64,000 bases of DNA from Pseudomonas graminis (GTDB lineage Bacteria; Pseudomonadota; Gammaproteobacteria; Pseudomonadales; Pseudomonadaceae), in NCBI RefSeq assembly GCF_900111735.1, contig NZ_FOHW01000025.1:1-64000 (forward strand), written 5' to 3'. The notes beneath the pieces are model-generated. The model was not told where the DNA came from, did no database searches, and saw nothing but the letters and a program-made list of their open reading frames with translations. The number at the start of each line of letters is the position of its first letter. The first letter of the stretch is position 1. Below are positions 43,912-52,954 of this stretch, piece by piece. A program made the translations under genes and the position numbers.

Positions 43912-46526
43912 GACTTGGCCTTAGGTTTGCGCACGCTGCCACTGCCCGAAGCAGAGGTCGAGCCCGACTTGGACGACCCCTTGCGATGTTTGCTGGTTTT
44001 ACCTGAGGCGCCAGCGGAATCACTCGTCGACTTTCCCGACGATGCCTTGCTACCACCCTTGGCTTCGGTCAGCAGCGCTTTCTTCATTTCCCGGCTTTTG
44101 CGCACTTCTGCGTTCTTGGCAGCCGCGTCACCGGGCCGATAGGCCTCGGCAACAGGCTCTTTTGCAGTGCGGCGACCAGACTTGGAAGCAGATGACGATT
44201 CCTTCGAGTCCTTGCCCTTATCTGCCGCAGCAGGTTCAGACGTTCGACGCTTACGGCCAATGGGCGCGCTGGTGGTCTTTTCGGACATTTCGAAGTCGAT
44301 CTTGCGCTCGTCAAGATCAACGCGCATGACGCGCACTTCAACGGTGTCGCCCAGGCGGAAGCTACGACCTGTGCGCTCGCCAGCCAGACGATGGTGGACC
44401 GGATCGAAGTGGTAGTAGTCACCCGGCAATGCGGTGACGTGGACCAAGCCTTCGACGTAGATATCGGTCAGCTCGACGAACAGACCAAAGCCGGTGACAG
44501 CTGTGATCACGCCCGGGAACGACTCGCCAACGCGGTCTTTCATGAACTCGCATTTCAGCCAGTTCGTGACGTCGCGGGTCGCCTCATCGGCACGGCGCTC
44601 GCTCATCGAGCACTGCTCGCCCAACTGCTCGAGCATCGGCTCGTCGTATGGGTAAATGCGCGCCTTCGGAATGACAGGAGCACCGGCACGGCGAACGTGC
44701 GGCGTTTCCTGCTTGGAGCGGATCACACTGCGGATGGCGCGGTGAGTCAGCAAGTCCGGGTAGCGACGAATCGGCGAGGTGAAGTGGGTGTACGCCTCGT
44801 AATTCAAGCCGAAGTGCCCGTGGTTATCGGAGCTGTATACCGCCTGACTCAACGAACGCAGCATAACGGTCTGGATCAGGTGGTAATCCGGACGGTCCTT
44901 GATGGTTTCGAGCAGCGCCTGATAGTCCTTCGGCGTCGGGCCGTCTTTGCCCTTGTGCAGGGAGAGCCCCAATTCGCCGAGGAAAGCACGCAGCTTTTCC
45001 AGGCGCTCTGGCGGCGGACCGTCGTGGACGCGGTACAGCGCAGGAATCTCGTGCTTCTTGAGAAACGCTGCAGTCGCCACGTTCGCCGCAAGCATGCACT
45101 CTTCAATCAGCTTGTGCGCATCGTTGCGAGTGGTCGGACGGATCTCGGCGATTTTGCGCTCGGTCCCGAAAATGATCCGGGTTTCCTGGGTTTCAAAATC
45201 GATGGCACCGCGAACATGCCGGGCACCCAGCAGGACTTTGTACAGCGCATAAAGCTGCTTCAGGTGCGGCACGACGTCGCCATACTGCTCGCGCAGCTGC
45301 TTGGCTTCGGCGGCTTTCGGATGCTCCAGCATCGAGCTGACTTTGTTGTAGGTCAGACGCGCATGGGAGTGAATCACGGCTTCGTAGAAAACGTAGTCGG
45401 TCATCTCGCCGGTTTTGGAAATCGTCATCTCGCAGACCATCGCCAGACGATCAACCAGCGGATTCAGCGAGCACAAGCCGTTGGACAGTTGCTCAGGCAG
45501 CATCGGGATCACGCGCTCGGGGAAATACACCGAGTTGCCGCGCACCTGAGACTCAGCGTCCAGCGCCGAACCGAGTTTCACGTAGCTTGATACGTCGGCG
45601 ATGGCCACGTAGAGCTTCCAGCCGCCGGAGAACAGGCGCAGCTTGCCGGGTTTGGCTTCGCAGAAAACAGCATCATCGAAGTCGCGAGCATCTTCGCCGT
45701 CGATGGTGACGAATGGAAGGTGACGCAGATCGACGCGGTTTTCCTTGTCCTTCTCTTCGACTTCCGGCTTGAGCTTGGCGGCTTCTTTCAGCACAGCCTC
45801 GGGCCAGACGTGAGGGATGTCGTAGGTACGCAGCGCGACATCGATCTCCATGCCGGGCGCCATGTAATTGCCCACCACCTCAACCACGTCGCCTTGCGGC
45901 TGGAAACGCGGGGTCGGCCAGTGGGTGATTTTCACCTCGACGAACTGACCGACCTTGGCGCCGTTGTTACGGCCCGGTGTGATCAGCACTTCTTGCTGGA
46001 TTTTTGGGTTGTCCGGCTGGACGAAACCGATGCCGCTTTCTTCGAAGTAGCGGCCCACTACGGTTTCGTGCGCGCGGGAGATGACTTCGACGATCACGCC
46101 TTCGCGGCGACCGCGACGGTCAAGACCCGAGACGCGCGCCAATGCACGGTCACCATCGAACACCAGGCGCATTTGCGCAGGGCTCATGAACAGGTCGTCC
46201 GAACCGTCATCCGGAACCAGAAAGCCGAAGCCGTCACGGTGGCCGCTGATGCGACCCAGGATGAGGTCCAGCTTGTCGACTGGCGCGTACGTGCCGCGAC
46301 GGGTGTAAATCAATTGCGCGTCGCGCTCCATGGCACGGAGCCGACGTCGCAAGGCCTCGATCTGATCTTCAGTCGTCAGGCCAAACTCTTCCACCAACTG
46401 CTCGCGGGCAGCGGGCGAACCGCGCTCGGAGAGGTGCGCCAGAATCAGCTCACGGCTAGGGATGGGGTTTTCGTATTTTTCCGCTTCACGAGCGGCCTCG
46501 GGATCGAGGGACTGCCAATCGGCCAT
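43908..46526 (-). CDS. rnr: Ribonuclease R
   Basis: An 872-aa 3'-5' exoribonuclease. In order: winged-helix region (RELILAHLSERGSPAAREQL), two cold-shock domains (LDLILGRISGHRDGFGFLVP), the RNB catalytic domain with TIDGEDARDFDDAV (metal-binding aspartates), an S1 domain (GVITAVTGFGLFVELTDIYV), and a tail of about 125 residues rich in Ser, Lys, Ala and Gly. It degrades structured RNA and takes part in rRNA quality control. First gene of rnr-rlmB. Confidence 0.96.
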   Translation of the reverse strand: MADWQSLDPEAAREAEKYENPIPSRELILAHLSERGSPAAREQLVEEFGLTTEDQIEALRRRLRAMERDAQLIYTRRGTYAPVDKLDLILGRISGHRDGFGFLVPDDGSDDLFMSPAQMRLVFDGDRALARVSGLDRRGRREGVIVEVISRAHETVVGRYFEESGIGFVQPDNPKIQQEVLITPGRNNGAKVGQFVEVKITHWPTPRFQPQGDVVEVVGNYMAPGMEIDVALRTYDIPHVWPEAVLKEAAKLKPEVEEKDKENRVDLRHLPFVTIDGEDARDFDDAVFCEAKPGKLRLFSGGWKLYVAIADVSSYVKLGSALDAESQVRGNSVYFPERVIPMLPEQLSNGLCSLNPLVDRLAMVCEMTISKTGEMTDYVFYEAVIHSHARLTYNKVSSMLEHPKAAEAKQLREQYGDVVPHLKQLYALYKVLLGARHVRGAIDFETQETRIIFGTERKIAEIRPTTRNDAHKLIEECMLAANVATAAFLKKHEIPALYRVHDGPPPERLEKLRAFLGELGLSLHKGKDGPTPKDYQALLETIKDRPDYHLIQTVMLRSLSQAVYSSDNHGHFGLNYEAYTHFTSPIRRYPDLLTHRAIRSVIRSKQETPHVRRAGAPVIPKARIYPYDEPMLEQLGEQCSMSERRADEATRDVTNWLKCEFMKDRVGESFPGVITAVTGFGLFVELTDIYVEGLVHVTALPGDYYHFDPVHHRLAGERTGRSFRLGDTVEVRVMRVDLDERKIDFEMSEKTTSAPIGRKRRTSEPAAADKGKDSKESSSASKSGRRTAKEPVAEAYRPGDAAAKNAEVRKSREMKKALLTEAKGGSKASSGKSTSDSAGASGKTSKHRKGSSKSGSTSASGSGSVRKPKAKS

Positions 46527-46739
46527 TAGAATGAATTCACCTTATCTGTATGTAATTAGTTTGGCATATACCAGATTGAAACGCGAAGACAGCGTTTGCT
46601 GGGACTTTTCGCTATTTCAAATTATTTTTGCACGGGGGCTTTACAGCCTTCAATCTCCTCCGTAAGATGCGCCCCACAACGACGGCACTGCCAAGTTGTA
46701 GTTGAAATCAAACGAAATATCGAATGAAATCAACGAACT

Positions 46740-46826
46740 GCCCAGATGGTGAAATTGGTAGACACGCCAGCTTCAGGTGCTGGTGACCGCAAGGTCGTGG
46801 AAGTTCGAGTCTTCTTCTGGGCACCA
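46740..46826 (+). tRNA. tRNA-Leu (CAG), copy 1
   Basis: Eighty-seven bases including encoded CCA. Acceptor halves GCCCAGA and TCTGGGC pair; the anticodon loop TTCAGGT between CCAGC and GCTGG gives anticodon CAG; a long variable arm (TGACCGCAAGGTCG) and the T arm GTTCGAGTC follow. A class II leucine tRNA. Confidence 0.96.
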
Positions 46827-46834
46827 ATTCAACG

Positions 46835-46857
46835 AAACCGAGCCTTGGCTCGGTTTT
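46835..46857 (+). terminator. Terminator after tRNA-Leu copy 1
   Basis: AAACCGAGCC-TT-GGCTCGGTTTT, a 10-bp stem with T-run, nine bases after the tRNA. Confidence 0.9.
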
Positions 46858-47019
46858 GTGCATTTTATGGTTTGAAAAGTCAAGTCTGGCAAACAGCGCT
46901 CAGCGTAGATCACTTCCCCTGCCCTCTCCCATGGGGCAAACGAATCGCTGAACAGCCTCCCGAAGAAATTCAAAAATTCAGTTGCACTCCTGCGAAAAAT
47001 CTAATTAAATCAGCGCCAT

Positions 47020-47106
47020 GCCCAGATGGTGAAATTGGTAGACACGCCAGCTTCAGGTGCTGGTGACCGCAAGGTCGTGGAAGTTCGAGTCTTCTTCTGG
47101 GCACCA
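47020..47106 (+). tRNA. tRNA-Leu (CAG), copy 2
   Basis: Identical over all 87 bases to copy 1, including CCA, 280 bp downstream. A separate terminator follows each copy, so each may be its own unit. The 160 bp between copy 1's terminator and copy 2 hold no gene. Confidence 0.96.
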
Positions 47107-47113
47107 AACAAAC

Positions 47114-47138
47114 AAAACCGAGCCGAGTGCTCGGTTTT
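47114..47138 (+). terminator. Terminator after tRNA-Leu copy 2
   Basis: AAAACCGAG...CTCGGTTTT, a 9-bp stem with T-run. On the other strand it can also end the leftward chemoreceptor message. Confidence 0.85.
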
Positions 47139-47174
47139 GTGCTTTCTGGGGTCTGCCATAAACCCCAGCCGTCC

Positions 47175-49109
47175 CTACGCCCGGAACTGTCCCAGACTGG
47201 CCTTGAGCTGGGCGGCGAGCCTGTCCAGCGTCTTGCCGCTGGCAGTCGTTTCCACCACGGCCTGCGCAGCCTTCTCGGCCTGGGCGTGAATCACCTCTAC
47301 CCGCCCCCGCACCGCTTGCGCGCCCTGAGCCTGATGCTCTGCCGCCCGGGTCGCCAGGCCAATCGCCGCATGCACCTGCTCGACAGACACCTGCACCGAT
47401 TGCTGCAGCCGAGCGCTGTCCTTCAGCACCGCGAGCCCTTCCTTTGCCTGACGCCCGGCCAGACCAATCGTTGCCACTGCTTCGCGCGCCCCGGATTGCA
47501 GCTTGGCGATGTGCTCCTGGATATCGCCCGTTGAGCTTTGCGTCTTGCTCGCCAACGCGCGCACTTCATCGGCGACAACGGCGAAACCTCGACCGGTCTC
47601 GCCGGCGCGCGCAGCCTCAATGGCAGCATTGAGAGCAAGCAGGTTGGTTTGCTCGGCGATGCCATGGATCACTTCCAGCACCACTTCGATCTGCTGGCTT
47701 TGCTGCGCCAGCCGCTCGATGACCTGGGCACCGGTCTCCACCTGCCCGGCCAGCGCCTCGATCAAGCTACCGACCTGATTGGAGGTGCGCGTGTTTTCAT
47801 CGGTCGCCTGACGAATGTCCACCACCTGCCGCAGCGCTGCCTGCATTGCCTGGCTCTCGGCCTGCGCTTCGTCAGCCATCTGCGCCAGCGCTTGAAGGCT
47901 CGCAGCCACCTCATCGCGCTGCAACTCGGCTGCAGCGCCAGCACCTGCATTGCGCTTGCTCATGGCGCCAATCTCGACGCCAGTCTGCTGCGCCACATCC
48001 CCTGCCTCTCGAACGATCGGCTGCAACTTGTCGACAAAGCGGTTCACGGCCGCGGCCATGTCGCCTATCTCATCGTTGCTGTTGAGTTTGACGCGTTTGG
48101 TCAGATCACCTTCGCCTGCCGCCAGATCATCCAGCGCGCGGCTGAGCAACTGCAAGCGCAGCACGACGCGGCGCCCCAGCACGATGGCCAGCAGCACCAG
48201 CACGCCGAGCCCCACCAGAGACAGCCCGACACCGATTCTCCAGCGCAGCGTGGTCGCGGCCTCCTGCACAGCGGAGCTGGTATTGCCTGCCATCGCGGCG
48301 GCCGAAGATTGCGCCGCCTGCAGACGCGAGCGCAACGCCGCAGAACTCTCGGCGGCCGCGCCGCCAAGACTTTCCGAAACCAGTTGATCACCGCTGCCGA
48401 TCAGCGCAACGAAGCGCTTGTCCAGCGCCGCCAGATTTTCTTCTACCGAGGTGGTCGACACACCCATACGAACTTTGCCGATCTCCACGCCGTTGGGACT
48501 GATGGAAGCTTCAACGTAGTAAACCGAAGGGTCCTTCTGCGCTGCATTCAGGACCTTGTCCATGGCGCGCTCGCCCTCGCCTTTCGCCAGCAAGGCTTTG
48601 ACCGATTCATTCTCGCGATTCAGGTAACGCGTCAAATGCTCGCCCTGAGCATCGTCGTAGACCACGAACAGCACGTTCGGATTGCGTTGCGCACGTCGGG
48701 CGAACTCCGACAGCGTCGGCGTATCGCCATCCCACATCGCTCGCGGCGCGACAGCAGCCAGCAACTCGGCCATGTCCGTCGCCGAATCCCGAAGATCTTT
48801 CTCCAGCGTCGCACGCAGTTGCTTCTGTTCATCCTTTAGGCGCGTCGACAGGCCGGCACTCAAGCGCTGACGTGTATTTTGCGAAAGACTGTCGAGACTG
48901 GACGTTACGTCGCGGCTCGCCTGCTCCAGTTCGCCGGTCAAGTGTTGCGAATCTACACTCAGCCGCGACGCAAGCTCAGCTTCGAGCGCAATGACGGTGC
49001 TCCGAGTAAGAGCGACGGCAACCAGCACTTGCACCAGAAGGGCGATACCAAGAGCAATGAATACGGGCCGCAGCAAGCGACTGCGCATAAGAGAAGTAAC
49101 GGCCGACAC
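47175..49109 (-). CDS. Methyl-accepting chemotaxis protein
   Basis: A 644-aa chemoreceptor. Membrane segment 1 is near residues 13-34 (PVFIALGIALLVQVLVAVAL), then a periplasmic sensor of about 260 aa resembling a double dCache or extended single-Cache type, segment 2 (SLVGLGVLVLLAIVLGRRVV), a HAMP domain (ALDDLAAGEGDLTKRV), and the signalling hairpin with LLALNAAIEAARAGETGRGF. No CheR-binding pentapeptide ends the chain. A GTG at 49109 with GAGGGA before it is preferred; ATG at 49088 has no ribosome site. Ligand unknown. Confidence 0.88.
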   Translation of the reverse strand: MSAVTSLMRSRLLRPVFIALGIALLVQVLVAVALTRSTVIALEAELASRLSVDSQHLTGELEQASRDVTSSLDSLSQNTRQRLSAGLSTRLKDEQKQLRATLEKDLRDSATDMAELLAAVAPRAMWDGDTPTLSEFARRAQRNPNVLFVVYDDAQGEHLTRYLNRENESVKALLAKGEGERAMDKVLNAAQKDPSVYYVEASISPNGVEIGKVRMGVSTTSVEENLAALDKRFVALIGSGDQLVSESLGGAAAESSAALRSRLQAAQSSAAAMAGNTSSAVQEAATTLRWRIGVGLSLVGLGVLVLLAIVLGRRVVLRLQLLSRALDDLAAGEGDLTKRVKLNSNDEIGDMAAAVNRFVDKLQPIVREAGDVAQQTGVEIGAMSKRNAGAGAAAELQRDEVAASLQALAQMADEAQAESQAMQAALRQVVDIRQATDENTRTSNQVGSLIEALAGQVETGAQVIERLAQQSQQIEVVLEVIHGIAEQTNLLALNAAIEAARAGETGRGFAVVADEVRALASKTQSSTGDIQEHIAKLQSGAREAVATIGLAGRQAKEGLAVLKDSARLQQSVQVSVEQVHAAIGLATRAAEHQAQGAQAVRGRVEVIHAQAEKAAQAVVETTASGKTLDRLAAQLKASLGQFRA

Positions 49110-49210
49110 AGGAGATCCCTCACCACACACGCCATCAAAATGCTGGCATCGTTTTATAAGTGGAATCACAGCAAGGGTCGTGCCGCAGTGCAGCGCAGTT
49201 TTCAGCGGGC

Positions 49211-49240
49211 AAAACAAAGGGCCGCCGAGGCGACCCTTTG
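49211..49240. terminator. Terminator after purA
   Basis: CAAAGGGCCGCCGAGGCGACCC.. forms a stem (CAAAGGG/CCCTTTG with inner CGCC/GGCG); on the minus strand TTTTG follows. It lies about 20 bp after the purA stop. Confidence 0.75.
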
Positions 49241-49259
49241 TTTGCGCTTCAACGACTTA

Positions 49260-50552
49260 TCAGTCGAACGGATGACGCAGAACGATCGTCTCGTTACGGT
49301 CAGGGCCCGTCGAAATAATGTCGATCGGTGCGCCGACCAGCTCTTCGAGACGCTTGATGTAAGCGCGAGCGTTGGCAGGCAACTCTTCCAGGGTCTTGGC
49401 ACCCAGGGTCGACTCGGACCAGCCCGGCACTTCTTCGTACACTGGCTCCAGGCCGATGTAGCTATCGGCGTCCGTCGGCGCTTCGATCACTGCACCGTTC
49501 TCGTTCTTGTAGCCCACGCAGATGTTGATGGTCTCGAGACCGTCAAGCACGTCCAGCTTGGTCAGGCAGATGCCCGAGATGCTGTTGACGTCGATGGCGC
49601 GGCGCAGGATGACAGCGTCGAACCAGCCACAGCGACGCGCACGACCTGTGGTCGCACCGAACTCGTGGCCACGCTTGGCCAGGAACGCACCAACGTCGTC
49701 GAACAGTTCAGTCGGGAACGGGCCCGAACCCACGCGAGTGGTGTAGGCCTTGGTGATGCCCAGGATGTAATCCAGGTACATCGGACCCATGCCCGAACCG
49801 GTAGCGATGCCGCCTGCAGTAGTGTTCGAACTGGTGACGTACGGGTAGGTACCGTGGTCGATGTCCAGCAATGAACCCTGGGCACCTTCGAACATGATGT
49901 CTTTGCCGGCGCGACGCATTTCGTGCAGCGTTGCGGTCACGTCGAGCATCATCGGCTTGAGCAGCTCGGCGTATTCCATGCACTCGTCGAGCGTCTTTTG
50001 GAAGTCGATCGCCGGCTCTTTGTAGTAGTTGACCAGAACGAAGTTGTGGTAATCCAGCAGCTCGCCCAGCTTGGCGGCGAAGCGTTCGCGGTGGAACAGA
50101 TCACCGATGCGCAGACCACGACGCGCAACCTTGTCTTCGTATGCCGGGCCAATGCCGCGACCGGTGGTGCCGATCTTGTGCTCGCCACGGGCCTTTTCGC
50201 GGGCCTGATCAAGGGCCACGTGATAGGACAGGATCAGCGGGCAGGACGGGCTGATGCGCAGACGCTCGCGCACCGGAATGCCTTTATCTTCGAGCTTGGT
50301 GATTTCGCGCATGAGTGCATCAGGCGCGACGACCACACCGTTGCCGATCAGGCACTGCACGCCTTCGCGCAGGACGCCGGACGGAATCAGGTGCAGGACG
50401 GTTTTTTCGCCGTCGATCACCAGCGTGTGACCAGCGTTGTGGCCACCTTGATAGCGCACTACCGCAGTTGCATGTTCGGTCAGCAGATCAACGATCTTGC
50501 CTTTGCCCTCATCACCCCATTGGGTGCCCAGGACTACGACATTCTTACCCAT
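49260..50552 (-). CDS. purA: Adenylosuccinate synthetase
   Basis: A 430-aa GTP-dependent enzyme joining IMP and aspartate in AMP synthesis. The N-terminal GTQWGDEGKGKIVDLL holds the catalytic Asp and the phosphate loop; GGHNAGHTLV, TTGRGIGPAYEDKVAR and the C-terminal STGPDRNETIVLRHPF are hallmarks. The start at MGKNVVVLG is the conserved one. It follows hisZ by 54 bp and is probably cotranscribed with it. Confidence 0.97.
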   Translation of the reverse strand: MGKNVVVLGTQWGDEGKGKIVDLLTEHATAVVRYQGGHNAGHTLVIDGEKTVLHLIPSGVLREGVQCLIGNGVVVAPDALMREITKLEDKGIPVRERLRISPSCPLILSYHVALDQAREKARGEHKIGTTGRGIGPAYEDKVARRGLRIGDLFHRERFAAKLGELLDYHNFVLVNYYKEPAIDFQKTLDECMEYAELLKPMMLDVTATLHEMRRAGKDIMFEGAQGSLLDIDHGTYPYVTSSNTTAGGIATGSGMGPMYLDYILGITKAYTTRVGSGPFPTELFDDVGAFLAKRGHEFGATTGRARRCGWFDAVILRRAIDVNSISGICLTKLDVLDGLETINICVGYKNENGAVIEAPTDADSYIGLEPVYEEVPGWSESTLGAKTLEELPANARAYIKRLEELVGAPIDIISTGPDRNETIVLRHPFD

Positions 50553-50606
50553 AACACTTGTCCTCATTCGCGCAAACTTGGTGCCGGCAGCGGCCGGCGG
50601 GGAAAC

Positions 50607-51794
50607 TCAAGAGGCCAGCGGCATTACCTGCCAACGCTCGCCCTGCTGAATCAATTGCCGATCACAGTCGGCGTCTTGCGCCGCTGAAACCGGTTGGCCT
50701 GGCAACGCCTGAACCACGCGCTGACCCTCGGCGCGCAGCTGACAGACCTTTTGCCACAGCGCCGCATCGGTGCTGTCAGGCATCCAGATGCCGCCAGACG
50801 GCAGCTCGATCTGCGCCTGACCGCGTGTCACCAGGGTTTTCAAATCGGTTGAAAAACCCGTCGCCGGGCGCGCACGACCAAAGTCAGCACCAATGTCATC
50901 GTACCGACCGCCCTGGGCAATCGACTGACCGACACCCGGGACGAAGACCGCAAACACCACGCCGGTGTGGTAGTGGTAGCCGCGCAACTCGCCAAGGTCA
51001 AAGTAGAACGGTAGCTCAGGGAATCGGGCAGAGAGACGTTCGGCGATTTCCTGCAGATCATCCAGCGCTTCAATGACCGGCGCCGGCGCGTTCGCCAGAC
51101 GGTCGCGCGCCTGTGCCAACACCGTGCGGTCGCCACACAGATCCACCAGCGCGCGCAGCATGCTGGCCAGCTCGGCCGGCAGACCTTCGGTCAACGCAAT
51201 GACCTCGTCGATGGCCTTGCGCTGCAGCGCATCAAACAGCTGTTGTTCGACTTCGCCGGACAACCCGGCAGCGCGGGCAAGACCACGGTAAATCCCGACG
51301 TGCCCCAGGTCCATATGGACTTCCGGCACATCCGCCAGTTGCAGCATCGCCAGCATGAGGCTGATGACTTCGACGTCGCTGCTCGGGCTTGCGTCGCCAT
51401 ACAGCTCGGCGCCCAGCTGGATCGGGCTGCGCGAGGACGACAATGCACGCGGCTGGGCATGCAGCACGCTGCCAGCGTAGCAGAGACGGCTTGGGCCTTC
51501 ACGACGCAGGGTGTGCGCGTCGATGCGGGCGACCTGCGGCGTGATGTCCGCGCGGAAACCCATCTGCCGACCCGATTGCGGGTCGACCACTTTGAAGGTG
51601 CGCAGATCCAGATCCTGACCCGCACCGGTGAGCAGTGATTCAAGGTATTCGATGTGCGGGGTCACGACAAACTCGTAGCCCCAGCTCTGAAACAGATCCA
51701 GCACCTGACGACGCGCGACTTCAATACGCGCAGCTTCCGGCGGCAGTACTTCTTCGATGCCATCCGGCAGCAGCCAGCGGTCAACCGTTGCCAT
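50607..51794 (-). CDS. hisZ: ATP phosphoribosyltransferase regulatory subunit HisZ
   Basis: A 395-aa protein related to class II histidyl-tRNA synthetase but without tRNA-charging ability. It binds short-form HisG and is needed for its activity and feedback by histidine. RWLLPDGIEEVLPPEAARIE, MGFRADITPQVARIDAH and GGRYDDIGADFGRARPATGF are HisZ motifs. hisG is not in the window. It is upstream of purA and separated from hflC by 290 bp containing a terminator. Confidence 0.95.
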   Translation of the reverse strand: MATVDRWLLPDGIEEVLPPEAARIEVARRQVLDLFQSWGYEFVVTPHIEYLESLLTGAGQDLDLRTFKVVDPQSGRQMGFRADITPQVARIDAHTLRREGPSRLCYAGSVLHAQPRALSSSRSPIQLGAELYGDASPSSDVEVISLMLAMLQLADVPEVHMDLGHVGIYRGLARAAGLSGEVEQQLFDALQRKAIDEVIALTEGLPAELASMLRALVDLCGDRTVLAQARDRLANAPAPVIEALDDLQEIAERLSARFPELPFYFDLGELRGYHYHTGVVFAVFVPGVGQSIAQGGRYDDIGADFGRARPATGFSTDLKTLVTRGQAQIELPSGGIWMPDSTDAALWQKVCQLRAEGQRVVQALPGQPVSAAQDADCDRQLIQQGERWQVMPLAS

Positions 51795-51977
51795 TACGCC
51801 TTTCCCCTATGATCCGGGCGGCTGGCCCTTGGGCAAGCCTTGAGTGAAGCAGACAGCATTCTGCGGACGCTGGGCGAGGAAATGTCCTCTGCCCGATGCG
51901 CCGCCCTATCGTGAACACCGTCCTCGAAAAAACTGCCGCGCACGGAACACGCCACGGCCAATCAATCGTGCAGACGC

Positions 51978-52001
51978 AAAAAAGCCGGGAATTTCCCGGC
52001 T
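51978..52001 (-). terminator. Terminator between hflC and hisZ
   Basis: AGCCGGGAAATTCCCGGCTTT on the minus strand, an 8-bp stem with a T-run. A second, imperfect hairpin (CGGGCA..TGCCGCCCG) is at 52030-52072 just after the hflC stop. The stretch 51795-52084 otherwise shows no gene. Confidence 0.85.
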
Positions 52002-52084
52002 GCCGCATCATACACACGTTTTGTCGCGCGATCACCCCGACGGGCAGTTTTGCCGCCCGGCGGAGTGATCAGGTGCTGATGCGA

Positions 52085-52954
52085 TTACGGCTTGGACTTT
52101 TGCAGATAGCGGAAGAACTCGCTGCTTGGGTCCAGCACCATCACGTCGCTTTTGTTCGCGAAGCTTTCACGGTAGGCGCGAAGACTACGGTAGAACGCGT
52201 AGAACTCCTGATCCTGACCGTATGCCTTGGAGTAAATCGCGGACGCCTGAGCATCACCATCACCGCGTGCCTCTTCAGACTCGCGATACGCTTCAGCCAA
52301 CAGAACGCGGCGCTGGCGATCAGCGTCGGCACGGATGCCTTCAGCCAGCTCGTTACCCTTGGCGCGGTGCTCGCGTGCCTCACGCTCACGCTCGGTGCTC
52401 ATACGCTCGAACACGCTGCGGTTCACTTCCTTCGGCAGGTCGATGGCCTTGACCCGAACATCGACAACTTCAATGCCCAGCTCTTTGCCAGCCATGGTGT
52501 TGAGCGACGCAGTGATGTCAGCCATCAACGCGTCACGCTCACCCGAAACCACTTCGTGCAGGGTGCGCTTGCCGAACTGGTCTCGCAGACCGGATTCGAG
52601 ACGACGAGAGAGACGCTCATCGGCAATCTGCTTAAGGCCGGATGTCGCGGTGTAGAAACGCTCCGCGTCCTTCACGCGCCATTTGGCATAGGCATCGACC
52701 ATCACGGCTTTCTTTTCCAGCGTCAGAAAACGCTGAGTCGGTGCATCAAGCGTCATAAGGCGGCCGTCGAACTTGCGCACCTGGTTCACGTAAGGAATCT
52801 TCACGTGCAGGCCCGGCTGAACATCAGCTTGAACAACGCGACCGAACTGCAACAGCACTGCTCGCTCGGTCTGAGCGACAATGTAGAAGCTGTTCCAGGC
52901 GACCACGGCCAGTACGACGCAGGCGATCAGGGCAACCAGAGATTTATTGCTCAT
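52085..52954 (-). CDS. hflC: HflC, SPFH/prohibitin-type FtsH modulator
   Basis: A 289-aa inner-membrane protein. One N-terminal membrane anchor (SLVALIACVVLAVVAWNSFY) is followed by the SPFH domain (VAQTERAVLLQFGRVVQ) and a long coiled coil (ERMSTEREREAREHRAKGNE). With HflK it forms large cage-like complexes around FtsH that restrain its protease. Its ATG overlaps the hflK stop by one base (TGATG). Confidence 0.95.
   Translation of the reverse strand: MSNKSLVALIACVVLAVVAWNSFYIVAQTERAVLLQFGRVVQADVQPGLHVKIPYVNQVRKFDGRLMTLDAPTQRFLTLEKKAVMVDAYAKWRVKDAERFYTATSGLKQIADERLSRRLESGLRDQFGKRTLHEVVSGERDALMADITASLNTMAGKELGIEVVDVRVKAIDLPKEVNRSVFERMSTEREREAREHRAKGNELAEGIRADADRQRRVLLAEAYRESEEARGDGDAQASAIYSKAYGQDQEFYAFYRSLRAYRESFANKSDVMVLDPSSEFFRYLQKSKP

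Noticed and set aside
46740..47106. Attachment-site duplication from an integrated element
   Set aside because: The repeat is the whole tRNA including both ends, with only 190 bp between and no integrase, so gene duplication is simpler.
51781..52035. 84-codon minus-strand frame between hflC and hisZ as a DUF2065 gene
   Set aside because: Product lacks the two membrane segments of DUF2065, and the frame runs through the terminator hairpin.
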